A DNA stretch of 64,000 nucleotides from Oscillospiraceae bacterium (GCA_015065685.1 SVPU01000002.1:78266-142265), one strand, 5' to 3'; positions 53,591 through 62,502 are shown, counted from the first letter of the stretch. Numbers and translations are program-made. Notes: a model not told the origin generated them from the letters alone.

Positions 53591-54991
53591 TTAATTCACA
53601 CCATCGAAGGCAATTTCGGGAACAAATTTACAGAATTCTTTGAATGCTTCTGTAAAAGAGCCCTCAATTTCAGCCATGTGGTGAATATAAGGTCCTTCAA
53701 TCAATTTTCTTTCCCATTTTGCAAAATCATCTAATTTTGCCCAGAGATATGTACCTGTGGTATAAGGTCCGTCGGTAGTATCAAACTCGCCAACAAATAA
53801 TTTATAGTTTCCATTATCCTGGTCTAAACGGGAAACGGTGTAGTGACCGTCTTTAACGGTAAACCACTGCTTTTGGTCAAGACTCTTTGCAACGCAACCC
53901 TCTTTTTTAAGCGAATAAGCAAAAGGACCGCAGTGCCAAATAAGTTCTGCGTTTCTATCGTGCAAACCGCGAACTGTAAACTCGCCGAAGAAAGGTGGAT
54001 TTTTGCCGAGTGTAGCACAAGAAAGAAGCGCCATTGTGAGAACACCGTACATATCGCTCTCGCAAGAAATGATATAGCCCATATCGGCAAGAATTGAATA
54101 CGCGATACAAGGCATAACACCGATTCCGCCGAAGCTTTCCATCAAAGCAGACCAACACTCTGCGCAGATTACATCAAATTTATATTCTTCGAACATCCAT
54201 TTGTAAACCAAAACCAAACCATATTCTTTTTTGGCTTTTTCCATGGTCATATCGGGTGAAATGTAGCGGTCAAGAATAAGCTGTGCGCCATCGTTTAGTT
54301 CCTTAGAATCTTCTGCCATTATTTCATCAAACTTCTTGCGCATAACAACATTGTTAACGGGAACAATGCGAATTCCGAATTTTTGCAAGAGTTCGCTATC
54401 GTTAAACATTACAGAGGTAAACGGCTTCGGGCGAAGTCCCATTTGTCCCACGCGCATACCTTTGAAGTATTTAACCATACAAGCAACCGCAATAAAGTTT
54501 TTGAGTCCTTTTGTGAAAGGTTCTTCATCAACTGCGCAGGTTTCGATGTAAGAAAAAGGAATGTTTCTGCGTTGCAAGAAACGGCTAACCGCGAAAAGAC
54601 CGCATTGGCTATCGGTCCAACGGGCACCGTCGGGCTCAAATTCATCATCAATGGGTGCCCAGATAAGAACAGGTTTGCCCACCTTTTCAGCCAAAAGACC
54701 AACAGTTTCTTCAGGACCGAAGTTTGCGTTGATGATAACTATTGCATCAACCTTTTCTTCACGGAATTTTTCTGCAACTGCATCGGTATCGAACTCATTA
54801 AAGAGAATAGCGTGGTCGTTAAGCCATTCAAGGTCGATAAACTCAACATTCTCACTCGAAAAATGCTCTTTAATGTATTTAACATTCTTTCTGCCGCGTT
54901 CGCTTGCCTTTTCCCAATTGAAAATACCTTTTCTTGGGTCAACATCTCGTCTTACGGGGACAAGACCGATTTTAACTTTGTAGTTTAACAT
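53591..54991 (-). CDS. L-fucose/L-arabinose isomerase-like sugar isomerase
   Basis: 466 residues, resembling the FucI/AraA fold: KIGLVPVRRD at the N-terminus, INANFGPEETVGLLAEKVGKP (the usual domain-2 pattern), VICAECWSALMESFG with a metal-binding Glu candidate, CESDMYGVLTMALL with the Asp, and a C-terminal HHMAEIEGSF with His. Such enzymes convert aldoses to ketoses with manganese. The substrate could be fucose, rhamnose-like, or a modified hexose. It is followed by a split transketolase, suggesting the ketose is then cut by C2 transfer. Confidence 0.82.
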   Translation of the reverse strand: MLNYKVKIGLVPVRRDVDPRKGIFNWEKASERGRKNVKYIKEHFSSENVEFIDLEWLNDHAILFNEFDTDAVAEKFREEKVDAIVIINANFGPEETVGLLAEKVGKPVLIWAPIDDEFEPDGARWTDSQCGLFAVSRFLQRRNIPFSYIETCAVDEEPFTKGLKNFIAVACMVKYFKGMRVGQMGLRPKPFTSVMFNDSELLQKFGIRIVPVNNVVMRKKFDEIMAEDSKELNDGAQLILDRYISPDMTMEKAKKEYGLVLVYKWMFEEYKFDVICAECWSALMESFGGIGVMPCIAYSILADMGYIISCESDMYGVLTMALLSCATLGKNPPFFGEFTVRGLHDRNAELIWHCGPFAYSLKKEGCVAKSLDQKQWFTVKDGHYTVSRLDQDNGNYKLFVGEFDTTDGPYTTGTYLWAKLDDFAKWERKLIEGPYIHHMAEIEGSFTEAFKEFCKFVPEIAFDGVN

Positions 54992-55006
54992 AAAGCTTCA
55001 CCTTTC

Positions 55007-56071
55007 CTATTTTTCAACAGAGAATCTATACTCTGTTTTGGTTTTAAATATTTCACCTTTCTTTAAAATGCAAGAGGGGAAATTTTCATGATTAATGCTA
55101 TCGGGGAAAAACTGAGTTTCCAAGCAAAAAGCCTCGTGTGTAACATAAGGAACACCATTTTTACCGCGGGTATCGGGGTAATTACCGAGCCCGTTACCGC
55201 TATAGAACTGAACACCGGGCAAATCGGTCCATGTTTCCATTACTCTGCCTGATTTTTCTTCCTTTGTCATTGCGGCAAGGCGTAAGGTTTTGTCATAACC
55301 GTTTATTACATAGTTATGGTCATATCCGTTACCGAAAAGCAGTTGTTCGCATTTATCGGTATCAAAGATTCTCTCGCCGATTTTATAAGGCTTTGTGAAA
55401 TCAAGGGCAGTTCCCTTAATGTTCATTAGTTCGCCCGTGGGGATACAACCCTCATCTGCAACTGCTGTTATGTAATCTGCATTTATCTGCATAATGTGGT
55501 CGTGAACGGGTGTGCCGTTAACACCGCCCAGATTGAAAAACGCGTGGTTTGTTAAGTTTAGAATTGTATCTTGGTCGGCGGTTGCTTCATATTTAATCGA
55601 AAGAGTGTTATTTTCATCAAAAGAATAAACAACCTTAACCTTCACTTCTGCGGGATAACCGCCCTCACCGTCGGGACTGGTTAAAGTCATAACAAGTTTA
55701 TCATCTGCTATTTCACAGTCCCAGATTTTGTTGTGAAAACCCGTTTGACCGCCGTGAAGATGATTTTTGCCGTTATTCTTTTCGAGAACATATTCCTTAC
55801 CGTTAAGAGTAAAATGTGCATCGCCAATACGGTTTGCAACTCTGCCAACGAGTTTTCCGAAAAAACCGCCCCAGGCTTCAATTGATTCGGTGGTATCGTA
55901 ACCCACGATAACGTCATCAAGATTTCCGTTTTTATCAGGCACCATAATGCGAATAACCGCGCCACCTAAATTAACAATGTCACAATAAGCACCGGTTTTG
56001 TTTTGCAAACGGTAGCAAATAAGTTCTTCGCCTGTGCTCAAAACACCCATTTTAGAAGAAACAATACTCAT
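55007..56071 (-). CDS. galM: Aldose 1-epimerase
   Basis: 354 residues of the galactose mutarotase family. ICDIVNLGGAVIRIMVPDKNG, GRVANRIGDAHFTLNGKEY, NGKNHLHGGQTGFHNKIWD (catalytic His candidate) and NLTNHAFFNLGG are family segments, with the C-terminal EAFCLETQFFPDS holding the catalytic Glu. It equilibrates sugar anomers for the next enzyme. One of three mutarotase-type genes in this locus. Confidence 0.93.
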   Translation of the reverse strand: MSIVSSKMGVLSTGEELICYRLQNKTGAYCDIVNLGGAVIRIMVPDKNGNLDDVIVGYDTTESIEAWGGFFGKLVGRVANRIGDAHFTLNGKEYVLEKNNGKNHLHGGQTGFHNKIWDCEIADDKLVMTLTSPDGEGGYPAEVKVKVVYSFDENNTLSIKYEATADQDTILNLTNHAFFNLGGVNGTPVHDHIMQINADYITAVADEGCIPTGELMNIKGTALDFTKPYKIGERIFDTDKCEQLLFGNGYDHNYVINGYDKTLRLAAMTKEEKSGRVMETWTDLPGVQFYSGNGLGNYPDTRGKNGVPYVTHEAFCLETQFFPDSINHENFPSCILKKGEIFKTKTEYRFSVEK

Positions 56072-56072
56072 A

Positions 56073-56480
56073 TTAAACCACTCCTACAGTAAGTAATATA
56101 TTTGCATAAACCCTTTTTTCACCAGTTGAAATTGCAAGGCGAACCTTTGGTTTATTGCATTCTTCATAAAATTCATAACGGCCGAGTGCTCCTAACTCTT
56201 CTGTGCCGAGAATTTCTCTGAATTCGCCGAAAATTTCAGGCTCTGTGCCATCATCCGGCATCATAATCTCTGCTTTTTCAAAATTTGCAACACCGCAAAG
56301 TGCTTCTAACACCTGAGTTACGGTAGGAACACCCGATGAAACGCCGAGATAAACCTTTTCTGCCTCACCGCTTTCGGCATCAAGCGGATAGTTGCCATCT
56401 GCAATAAGGATTTTATCCCCATGACCGCAAAGACTGAGTTTTTTCATAATAAGCGAATTAATACAAGAAGTTTTCAGCAT
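56073..56480 (-). CDS. RbsD/FucU-family sugar mutarotase
   Basis: 135 residues. SLCGHGDKILIADGNYPLD is the N-terminal family motif with the catalytic His in CGHGD. RbsD interconverts pyranose and furanose forms of ribose; FucU is the fucose mutarotase. The central EKVYLGVSSGVPTVTQVLEAL and C-terminal segments fit FucU-like proteins. Start ATG 56480 is preferred over 56489 because GAAAGGTG is spaced for it. Second gene of the operon. Confidence 0.87.
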   Translation of the reverse strand: MLKTSCINSLIMKKLSLCGHGDKILIADGNYPLDAESGEAEKVYLGVSSGVPTVTQVLEALCGVANFEKAEIMMPDDGTEPEIFGEFREILGTEELGALGRYEFYEECNKPKVRLAISTGEKRVYANILLTVGVV

Positions 56481-56498
56481 AAAAATCACCTTTCAAAA

Positions 56499-58730
56499 TT
56501 AATTTTGTTTATAACCGTATTTAATAAAAATATTTTTAAGGGTTTCTTCGCCCTTTTCGAGTGCGATATCAATATCGCACTTACCTAAAACAATATCCTT
56601 AAACGAAGAATAAAGGATTTCAGAAATTTTATCCTGCGGTATCGTTTCCAACATAAACGAGTTGGGCGGAACAATGGGTTTTGCCGTTTCGGTAATTTGC
56701 TTTAGTGTCGGCATCCAGGGATTCATAATCATAAGTTCTTCGTTATTATAAATATCGGCAATAGCCGATTGACCTGTTAGCAAAGCAAGATAAGGCGAAA
56801 TACTTTCACTGCAAGCCCAATCCATAAACTTAAAGCCCAAATCTTTTATCTCAGAAGTGGCTGAGAGAGAGATACTCCAACCGCCGAGTATCGAGCAACC
56901 GCCCGGAACACGCGCAAAACCGATTCGCTTTGTGCCGATGTTGTTTTTTAATATGCTCGATTCAATCTGTGGCGTTCTGTAAGAGATAATCATTGCAGTT
57001 TCACCCTGCAAAAAGTCGTTCATTGCTTTTGAGTTGTCGGTTTCAAAAAAATCGGGTGGACAACATTTAACAGTTTCAAGCAGCATCTCGAAAACCGCGC
57101 GGCATTCTTTTGAGTTAAGCCGAACATTAAACTCTTTATCATAAATACAGCCGTTAAGTCCGTTAAGACGGACATAAAATTCAGACAAAAAACAAGAATT
57201 AAATGCGGCGGCAAAGGATGTACCGTATTTAGTGGGGGATTCAGGATTAAATTCACGGGTAAAATACTTTGCAATATTGTTATAATCCGCCCAGGTTTTT
57301 GGCGGTCTGAGTCTCCAATTTCGCTTTTGCTCATACATTCTGCAAATCATTGGATTTGTGAAGAAATCGTTCCTATAATACATAATCTGCGGCATACAAG
57401 TAAGCGGGATACCGTAGTATCTACCCTTTGCATAGCACATTGAATTAAGAGAACCAACCAGAAAACGTCCGGTTATTTCGGGGTTTGCCAAAATATAGTT
57501 TGAAACATCGGCAAGCAAGCCTTTTTCAACTAAATTTAGTAGCCACGAACGGTCAATAACAAAAACATCACCCTTCAGTTTATCAAAGAGAAGTTTTTTA
57601 AGATAACTTTCAAGCGGACAAAAACTTAATTCAACCTTGCAGTTATTTTCGTTTTCAAATTGCGGTAACATTGCCGCAAAGGTGTGCATCTGCGGAAAAT
57701 CGGGCAAAACAAGTCTGAGAGTTCGTTTTGGAGAATGTTTCGAAACGGCGGGAAGCCATCTTTCAAACACCGATTCGGTCGCAAGCGGAATGGTTTGTTT
57801 TTCGGCTTCGTTCCCATTCATAAGGCTTTCAAGCATTTTTGCTGCTCTGACACCAATTTCTGTTGCAGGGCGTTTTACATAATAGACACCGTCACAACTG
57901 TCCATTTCACTCCAACTGTTTACACCGAAGGCTACAACAATGGTCTCTTCAGGGAATTTTTTACCGATAAATCTGAGTCCTTCCTTTATGCCTTCGGCGG
58001 CGCTTTGGGAAGTCACAATAATCACATCGGGAATATCGTTTTTATAAACCTCAAGAAAAGAGAAAAATGCCGACTGTTTGGTTGTGATTCCGCGGATAAT
58101 TGATGTATCATTCAAGGCATATTTAGCAAAATCACACGCCTCCGTGAAGCCTTTTACTGCTTCATCCTCATTAAAATATCCCTCGGGTCCCGCAATAATT
58201 GAAACAAAATTCTTTTTATCACAAAGGAATTTTTCGGTTAATTCTTTAACCGACTTTTTATAATCACAAGAAATAAAACCTGCGCTCTCTGTAAAATGCC
58301 TTTCAAGTTGAACTATAGGAGTTTTGAGTTTTGTTAAAAAATCGTTTTCTTCGGTTTGGCAAGATGCAATAATAAGTCCTGCGCCTTGGCGCGACTTGAA
58401 CTTTTTAAGAATTTCCAATTCAAGTTCGGGGTTTTCGTGGGTAACGCTGATATTAACATCATACCCCTTTTTTCTGAGGCGGTCTTCCGCGCCTTCAAAA
58501 AACTGAACATAATAAGGGTCAGACAAACTCGGCAAAACAATATTTATCAGTTTGCTCTGTCCTGATTTGAGCGACTTTGCAGAAATATTGGGCATATAGT
58601 CCAATTCCTTCATAGCCTGTTCAATCAGCAATTTTTTACCGCTTGAAACAGGATTTGTTCCGTTTAAATAGTTAGAAACGGTTGCGATTGAAACATTTGC
58701 CCGTTTAGCAACATCCTTAATCGTGCTCAT
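56499..58730 (-). CDS. LacI-type regulator fused to a solute-binding-protein domain
   Basis: 743 residues, twice the usual LacI length. Residues 1-50 are the LacI helix-turn-helix (MSTIKDVAKRANVSIATVSN, then YLNGTNPVSS). About 60-330 is the normal periplasmic-binding-like sensor (INIVLPSLSDPYYVQFFEGA, VIIVTSQSAAEGIKE). About 340-740 is a second sensor resembling ABC extracellular solute-binding proteins (LRLVLPDFPQMHTFAAMLPQ, YYGIPLTCMPQIMYYRNDFF, PKTWADYNNIAKYF). There is no signal peptide, so both sensors are cytosolic. It probably controls both divergent operons through the palindrome at 58799-58816. Confidence 0.88.
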   Translation of the reverse strand: MSTIKDVAKRANVSIATVSNYLNGTNPVSSGKKLLIEQAMKELDYMPNISAKSLKSGQSKLINIVLPSLSDPYYVQFFEGAEDRLRKKGYDVNISVTHENPELELEILKKFKSRQGAGLIIASCQTEENDFLTKLKTPIVQLERHFTESAGFISCDYKKSVKELTEKFLCDKKNFVSIIAGPEGYFNEDEAVKGFTEACDFAKYALNDTSIIRGITTKQSAFFSFLEVYKNDIPDVIIVTSQSAAEGIKEGLRFIGKKFPEETIVVAFGVNSWSEMDSCDGVYYVKRPATEIGVRAAKMLESLMNGNEAEKQTIPLATESVFERWLPAVSKHSPKRTLRLVLPDFPQMHTFAAMLPQFENENNCKVELSFCPLESYLKKLLFDKLKGDVFVIDRSWLLNLVEKGLLADVSNYILANPEITGRFLVGSLNSMCYAKGRYYGIPLTCMPQIMYYRNDFFTNPMICRMYEQKRNWRLRPPKTWADYNNIAKYFTREFNPESPTKYGTSFAAAFNSCFLSEFYVRLNGLNGCIYDKEFNVRLNSKECRAVFEMLLETVKCCPPDFFETDNSKAMNDFLQGETAMIISYRTPQIESSILKNNIGTKRIGFARVPGGCSILGGWSISLSATSEIKDLGFKFMDWACSESISPYLALLTGQSAIADIYNNEELMIMNPWMPTLKQITETAKPIVPPNSFMLETIPQDKISEILYSSFKDIVLGKCDIDIALEKGEETLKNIFIKYGYKQN

Positions 58731-58762
58731 ATTTTAACTCCTTAGTTTTTAACTATATTTTA

Positions 58763-58791
58763 ATTATATAATCCTCAAAAAACCTTGTCAA
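58763..58791 (-). promoter_or_regulatory. Promoter of the LacI-to-SIS operon
   Basis: On the minus strand TTGACA (58786-58791), 17-nt spacer, TATAAT (58763-58768): full consensus. It lies 33 nt upstream of the regulator start. Confidence 0.9.
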
Positions 58792-58798
58792 TTAAAAT

Positions 58799-58816
58799 AA
58801 TTGAAACGTTACAATT
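58799..58816. promoter_or_regulatory. LacI-type operator between divergent operons
   Basis: An 18-bp palindrome with one mismatched pair: AATTG and CAATT flank the central AAACGTTA, with the CG centre typical of LacI-family sites. It starts 8 bp from one -35 box and ends 14 bp from the other, so one site could serve both promoters. Confidence 0.75.
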
Positions 58817-58829
58817 TTGTTAAATTTGT

Positions 58830-58859
58830 TTGATAGACTTTAAAAACGATAAATAATAT
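58830..58859 (+). promoter_or_regulatory. Promoter of the mutarotase-glycyl radical enzyme operon
   Basis: TTGATA (58830-58835), 18-nt spacer, TAATAT (58854-58859); an overlapping TATAAT at 58857-58862 gives a 21-nt spacer. The match is weaker than the opposing promoter, which would fit activation. Confidence 0.6.
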
Positions 58860-58896
58860 AATTTTTACAGATACAATAAAAAAGGAGTTTTTATTT

Positions 58897-59214
58897 ATGA
58901 AAAGAATTGCCACTATCACAAAGGTAAAACCCGGTATGCTTGAAGCTTACAAGAAGATTCACGATGAAATTTGGGAAGATGTTGTTGCAGCCTCTCACGA
59001 GTGTGGCACACGCAACTTCTCTATATATAATATCGGTGATTATCTCTTCTCTTACAGCGAGTATATCGGTGATGATTACGAAGCGGATATGAAGAAAAAA
59101 AGCGAAATGCCCGCTATTAAAAGATGGAAAGAGGCTACCGGCGCAATGCTTATGCCTGTTAATGATGAGCAAGCCGCAATTCTTTTGCCTGAACTTTTCC
59201 ATTGCGATTTTTAA
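58897..59214 (+). CDS. L-rhamnose mutarotase-like protein
   Basis: 105 residues of the RhaM family (ferredoxin-like fold). KVKPGMLEAYKKIHDEIWEDV carries a His at position 22, the same position as the catalytic His of E. coli RhaM; NFSIYNIGDYLFSYSEY and IKRWKEATGAMLMPVN complete the pattern. It interconverts anomers of 6-deoxyhexoses such as L-rhamnose or L-fucose. It is the first gene of the radical-enzyme operon, 12 nt before it, with AAAAAGGAG upstream. Confidence 0.87.
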   Translation: MKRIATITKVKPGMLEAYKKIHDEIWEDVVAASHECGTRNFSIYNIGDYLFSYSEYIGDDYEADMKKKSEMPAIKRWKEATGAMLMPVNDEQAAILLPELFHCDF

Positions 59215-59226
59215 GAGGTGTTTTAA

Positions 59227-61506
59227 ATGAAAAACGTAAGAAACGAATATAAAACCGAATTTAAACCGAGTGAAAGACTAAAAAAGGTTATTGATTATAA
59301 CCAAAAATTAGCATACACAGGTCGCCGTAACCTCTATACTGCTGACACAACACAACTTGTTTACCATTGGACAGATAAGAGTAACGGTGTTGTGCCGCAA
59401 ACTGGCGAATGGTCATATCCACCTGAGATGAATCTCTCTCTCGGCGACCACGCTTGCCGCGTTGATATTGCACAGGATTTCCCAAGATATGATGAGGTGC
59501 CTTCACATGTAAACGGCTATGAGGCAACTGCTGAAAGTTGGGCGAAGGACTATGCTTTCCTGCTTGAAAATACTCCCGTTTCAATCCACGAATCCGAATC
59601 AATCGTTGGTGAATTCCATTGGGAAATGAACGAAGTGAGAAAATACCATTTTGGCGACCATGTTCACGAACTCGGCCGCGAGGTTAGGAAACTCGGCGCA
59701 GGCGGTACAAGCCATGGACATACCTGTCCCGACTTCAATATCGGTCTTACTCAAGGCTGGGGCGGAATTATGAAGCGTATTGATAAATCTCTCGCTATGT
59801 ATGAACGCTTAGAGCACAAAGAAAAAGCAGGTTATCTCAGAGGTCTTAAAATTGTTTGCCAAGCAATAATTGATTATATCAAAAAATATTCCGATGCCGC
59901 TTATGAGTTGGCAAGCAAAGAAACCGACCCCGAGCAAAAAGCGCTTTATGAAATGGTAGCAGCAGACTGCGCTCATATTGCAACCGAACCACCTGCAACA
60001 TTCCATCAGGCGATTCAGTGGTTGCAGTTCGCTATTATGACAGACAGAATTGTAGGTCACGGAAACGGTTACGGCAGACTTGATTTATATCTTATTGACT
60101 TTTATAAGAAAGATATCGAGGAAGGCAGAATAACCCGTCAGGATGCGCGTGAATATTTGGCAGAAATGTTCCTCAAAGTTCGCGGTCAGCACTTCTCTAT
60201 TGGCGGTAGACTCAAAGACGGAAGCGATGCTTCTAATGAAATGAGTTTTGTAATCTTAGAATCTTACGATATGATTGACGATTACAACAACCTTTTCCTT
60301 ATGTGGCACAAAGATATCAATCCCAAACTTATGGATTATGCTTGTGATGTTTTGGCGCGTCACGGTGCGAGTGTTCCCTCAATGGCAAACTATGATTTAC
60401 TTGTTGACTGCGAACTTCGCTCAGGTGTTGACCCCGAAGTTGCTTGGAATGTTGCCGTTAGCGGTTGTCAGTGGTTCTGTCTCCCCGGCAGAGAATATTG
60501 TGACCAAGATGTCAACGCACTTGTGCTTCTTGACCCTATGTGGAGAACTATTGACCGCGGAATTGAAGAAGATGTAAAAGATTTTGAGCGTCTTATGGAA
60601 ATCTTTGCCGAAGAATTCGGTCGCACAAGCGAAGCACTTAGAATCTTTAAAGATGCTCAGTATGATGTTCTCGACAAAGTATGGCCCGAAATGGCAACCT
60701 CACTTAACTGCCACGGTCCGATTGAGCGCGGCACCGATATGACAGGTCCCCGCGGTGTTGATTGGCAGTTCACTTCGACAAATATATTGGGAATTCCCAA
60801 CGTAGCCGACTCGTTCTACGCAATAAAGAAACTCGTTTTTGAAGAAGGCGCTTATACCCTTGAAGAAGTACGCCGTGCTACGACTGAAAACTGGAAAGAT
60901 AATGAAGTTATGCGCCAGCGTTTCTTAAGTCAAGAAAAGTTCGGAAACGACCTTGACGGTGTTGATGAACTTTGTGTTCGCATTTGCGATATTATTGCAG
61001 ACATTCTCGATAATACTTATAACAACCGCGGTCAGCAATACCGCGCTTCCCTCTTCCAGTTCCAAGGACACACCTGTACAGATGTTTTGCCTGCAACCCC
61101 CGACGGACGTCTTGCTGAAGAACCTTTGGCACACGGATGCAACCCAACAGCAGGAAGAAATATTAACGGTCTTTTGGCCACAGCAAACTCTGTTGCGAAA
61201 ATCAAGAATTATAAGTTCCAAGGCGGTTCTTTGCAGGTTGAACTGCAACCCAAATTCTTTGATGGCAAGGAAAATATCGGAGATTATATCAAGCATTTCA
61301 CCGAAACATTCTTTGAGCAAGGCGCTTTCCAGATAAACCTTAATATAATTGACCTTGAAAAATTAAAGGATGCTATCGACCACCCCGATGACCCTGCTTA
61401 CAGAAATATTATTATAAAGGTAACAGGTTACACAACCCGCTTTACTTGCCTTGCAAAGCCCTTCCAGATTGAATTTGTTGGCAGAAACAACTACGAATCA
61501 ATTTAA
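59227..61506 (+). CDS. Glycyl radical enzyme of unknown substrate (PFL/dehydratase superfamily)
   Basis: 759 residues. The C-terminal radical motif IIIKVTGYTTRF places the radical at Gly734. The thiyl residue is Cys414 in AVSGCQWFC. Other superfamily segments: GHTCPDFNIGLTQGW (about 164-178), VPSMANYDLLVDCEL before Cys414, and TPDGRLAEEPLAHGCNP. The loop is GCQW, whereas glycerol, propanediol and choline-type enzymes have GCxE with a catalytic Glu two residues after Cys; that Glu is Trp416 here, so classical dehydration chemistry is doubtful. Pyruvate formate-lyase has CC, also absent. Context points to a sugar-derived substrate. Confidence 0.92.
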   Translation: MKNVRNEYKTEFKPSERLKKVIDYNQKLAYTGRRNLYTADTTQLVYHWTDKSNGVVPQTGEWSYPPEMNLSLGDHACRVDIAQDFPRYDEVPSHVNGYEATAESWAKDYAFLLENTPVSIHESESIVGEFHWEMNEVRKYHFGDHVHELGREVRKLGAGGTSHGHTCPDFNIGLTQGWGGIMKRIDKSLAMYERLEHKEKAGYLRGLKIVCQAIIDYIKKYSDAAYELASKETDPEQKALYEMVAADCAHIATEPPATFHQAIQWLQFAIMTDRIVGHGNGYGRLDLYLIDFYKKDIEEGRITRQDAREYLAEMFLKVRGQHFSIGGRLKDGSDASNEMSFVILESYDMIDDYNNLFLMWHKDINPKLMDYACDVLARHGASVPSMANYDLLVDCELRSGVDPEVAWNVAVSGCQWFCLPGREYCDQDVNALVLLDPMWRTIDRGIEEDVKDFERLMEIFAEEFGRTSEALRIFKDAQYDVLDKVWPEMATSLNCHGPIERGTDMTGPRGVDWQFTSTNILGIPNVADSFYAIKKLVFEEGAYTLEEVRRATTENWKDNEVMRQRFLSQEKFGNDLDGVDELCVRICDIIADILDNTYNNRGQQYRASLFQFQGHTCTDVLPATPDGRLAEEPLAHGCNPTAGRNINGLLATANSVAKIKNYKFQGGSLQVELQPKFFDGKENIGDYIKHFTETFFEQGAFQINLNIIDLEKLKDAIDHPDDPAYRNIIIKVTGYTTRFTCLAKPFQIEFVGRNNYESI

Positions 61507-61514
61507 ATTTGCTT

Positions 61515-62471
61515 ATGGAAAATTTAAAAGCCTTTGTTTTTGATATCTACCGTGGCACCACTCATGACGGTCCCGGTATGCGAACAACAGTTTTCTTCAA
61601 AGGTTGTCCACTGCATTGCGCATGGTGTCACAACCCCGAAAGTATTTCGCCAAAACAGCAAGTCTGGTGGGATAGCACTGCTTGCATTGGCTGTTTCGAA
61701 TGTGTTAAAAGTTGCCCATTCGGTTGCTGCAAAGCAACCGAATCGGGTATTTACACAGACACCGCATCTTGCACATTGTGCGGAAAATGTGTGAAGGCTT
61801 GTCCGAGTGGTGCACAGTCATTTATAGGCAAAAATTATTCTGCAGAGGAATTGGTGAAAGAAGCAGAAAAATATAAAACCTATTATAAAAATTTCGGTGG
61901 TGGCGTTACCGCTTCGGGCGGAGAGCCTATGCTTCAACACAAATTTGTGCGCAATTTTTTTGCGCTTTTAAAGACGAAAGGTATCCACACCGCGCTTGAT
62001 ACTTGCGGAGCAGTTCCCTATTCATACTTTGAAGAGGTATCACCATTTACGGATTGCATATTGTTTGATATAAAGGTTATGGATAGCAATGCGCATCAAA
62101 AATACACAGGAAAACCTAACGAGCAGATATTAGAAAATCTGAAAAGGATTGCCGAAGATGTGCGGTGCGGTAAATACAATTCGGAACTTTGGATTCGCAC
62201 ACCGCTTATTCCAAATATCACAGCAACCGAAGAAAACGTTACTGCTATTGCAAAGTTTATTAACGAAAATCTTCTCGATGTTGTCACTCGTTGGGAATTA
62301 TGTACTTTCAACAAAGCTTGTCAAAACAAATATCATAAACTGAATTTTGAATGGACTTTTAGTGATTATCCTTTAATTACAAAAAACAACATTAACTCAA
62401 TTAAAGACTATATCAAAAAAACTTCATTCCCCGAAGAAAAACTTGTGATTTCAGGCATGCTTTCCGATTAA
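61515..62471 (+). CDS. Glycyl radical enzyme activating protein (radical SAM)
   Basis: 318 residues. It opens FDIYRGTTHDGPGMRTTVFF, then the radical SAM cluster motif CPLHCAWC (Cys-x3-Cys-x2-Cys). A two-cluster ferredoxin insert follows: CIGCFECVKSCP and CTLCGKCVKACP, as in activases of dehydratase-type enzymes rather than pyruvate formate-lyase activase, which lacks it. GGGVTASGGEPM binds SAM. It should install the radical on Gly734 of the upstream enzyme. ATG 61515 lies 8 nt after that stop; no clear ribosome site, so translation is likely coupled (TTG 61509 is an alternative). Confidence 0.93.
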   Translation: MENLKAFVFDIYRGTTHDGPGMRTTVFFKGCPLHCAWCHNPESISPKQQVWWDSTACIGCFECVKSCPFGCCKATESGIYTDTASCTLCGKCVKACPSGAQSFIGKNYSAEELVKEAEKYKTYYKNFGGGVTASGGEPMLQHKFVRNFFALLKTKGIHTALDTCGAVPYSYFEEVSPFTDCILFDIKVMDSNAHQKYTGKPNEQILENLKRIAEDVRCGKYNSELWIRTPLIPNITATEENVTAIAKFINENLLDVVTRWELCTFNKACQNKYHKLNFEWTFSDYPLITKNNINSIKDYIKKTSFPEEKLVISGMLSD

Positions 62472-62502
62472 TTATTTTACTCAAATCATTTATAAAGATA
62501 TC

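Noticed and set aside
54383..54988. A 201-codon plus-strand open frame, the longest antisense frame in the island
   Set aside because: It lies entirely inside the sugar isomerase gene on the other strand, has no ribosome site, and its peptide shows no family features; it is a coding shadow.
59227..61506. Annotation as pyruvate formate-lyase or as a propanediol/glycerol dehydratase
   Set aside because: The tandem active-site cysteines of pyruvate formate-lyase are absent and the dehydratase GCxE Glu is replaced, so neither name is supported.
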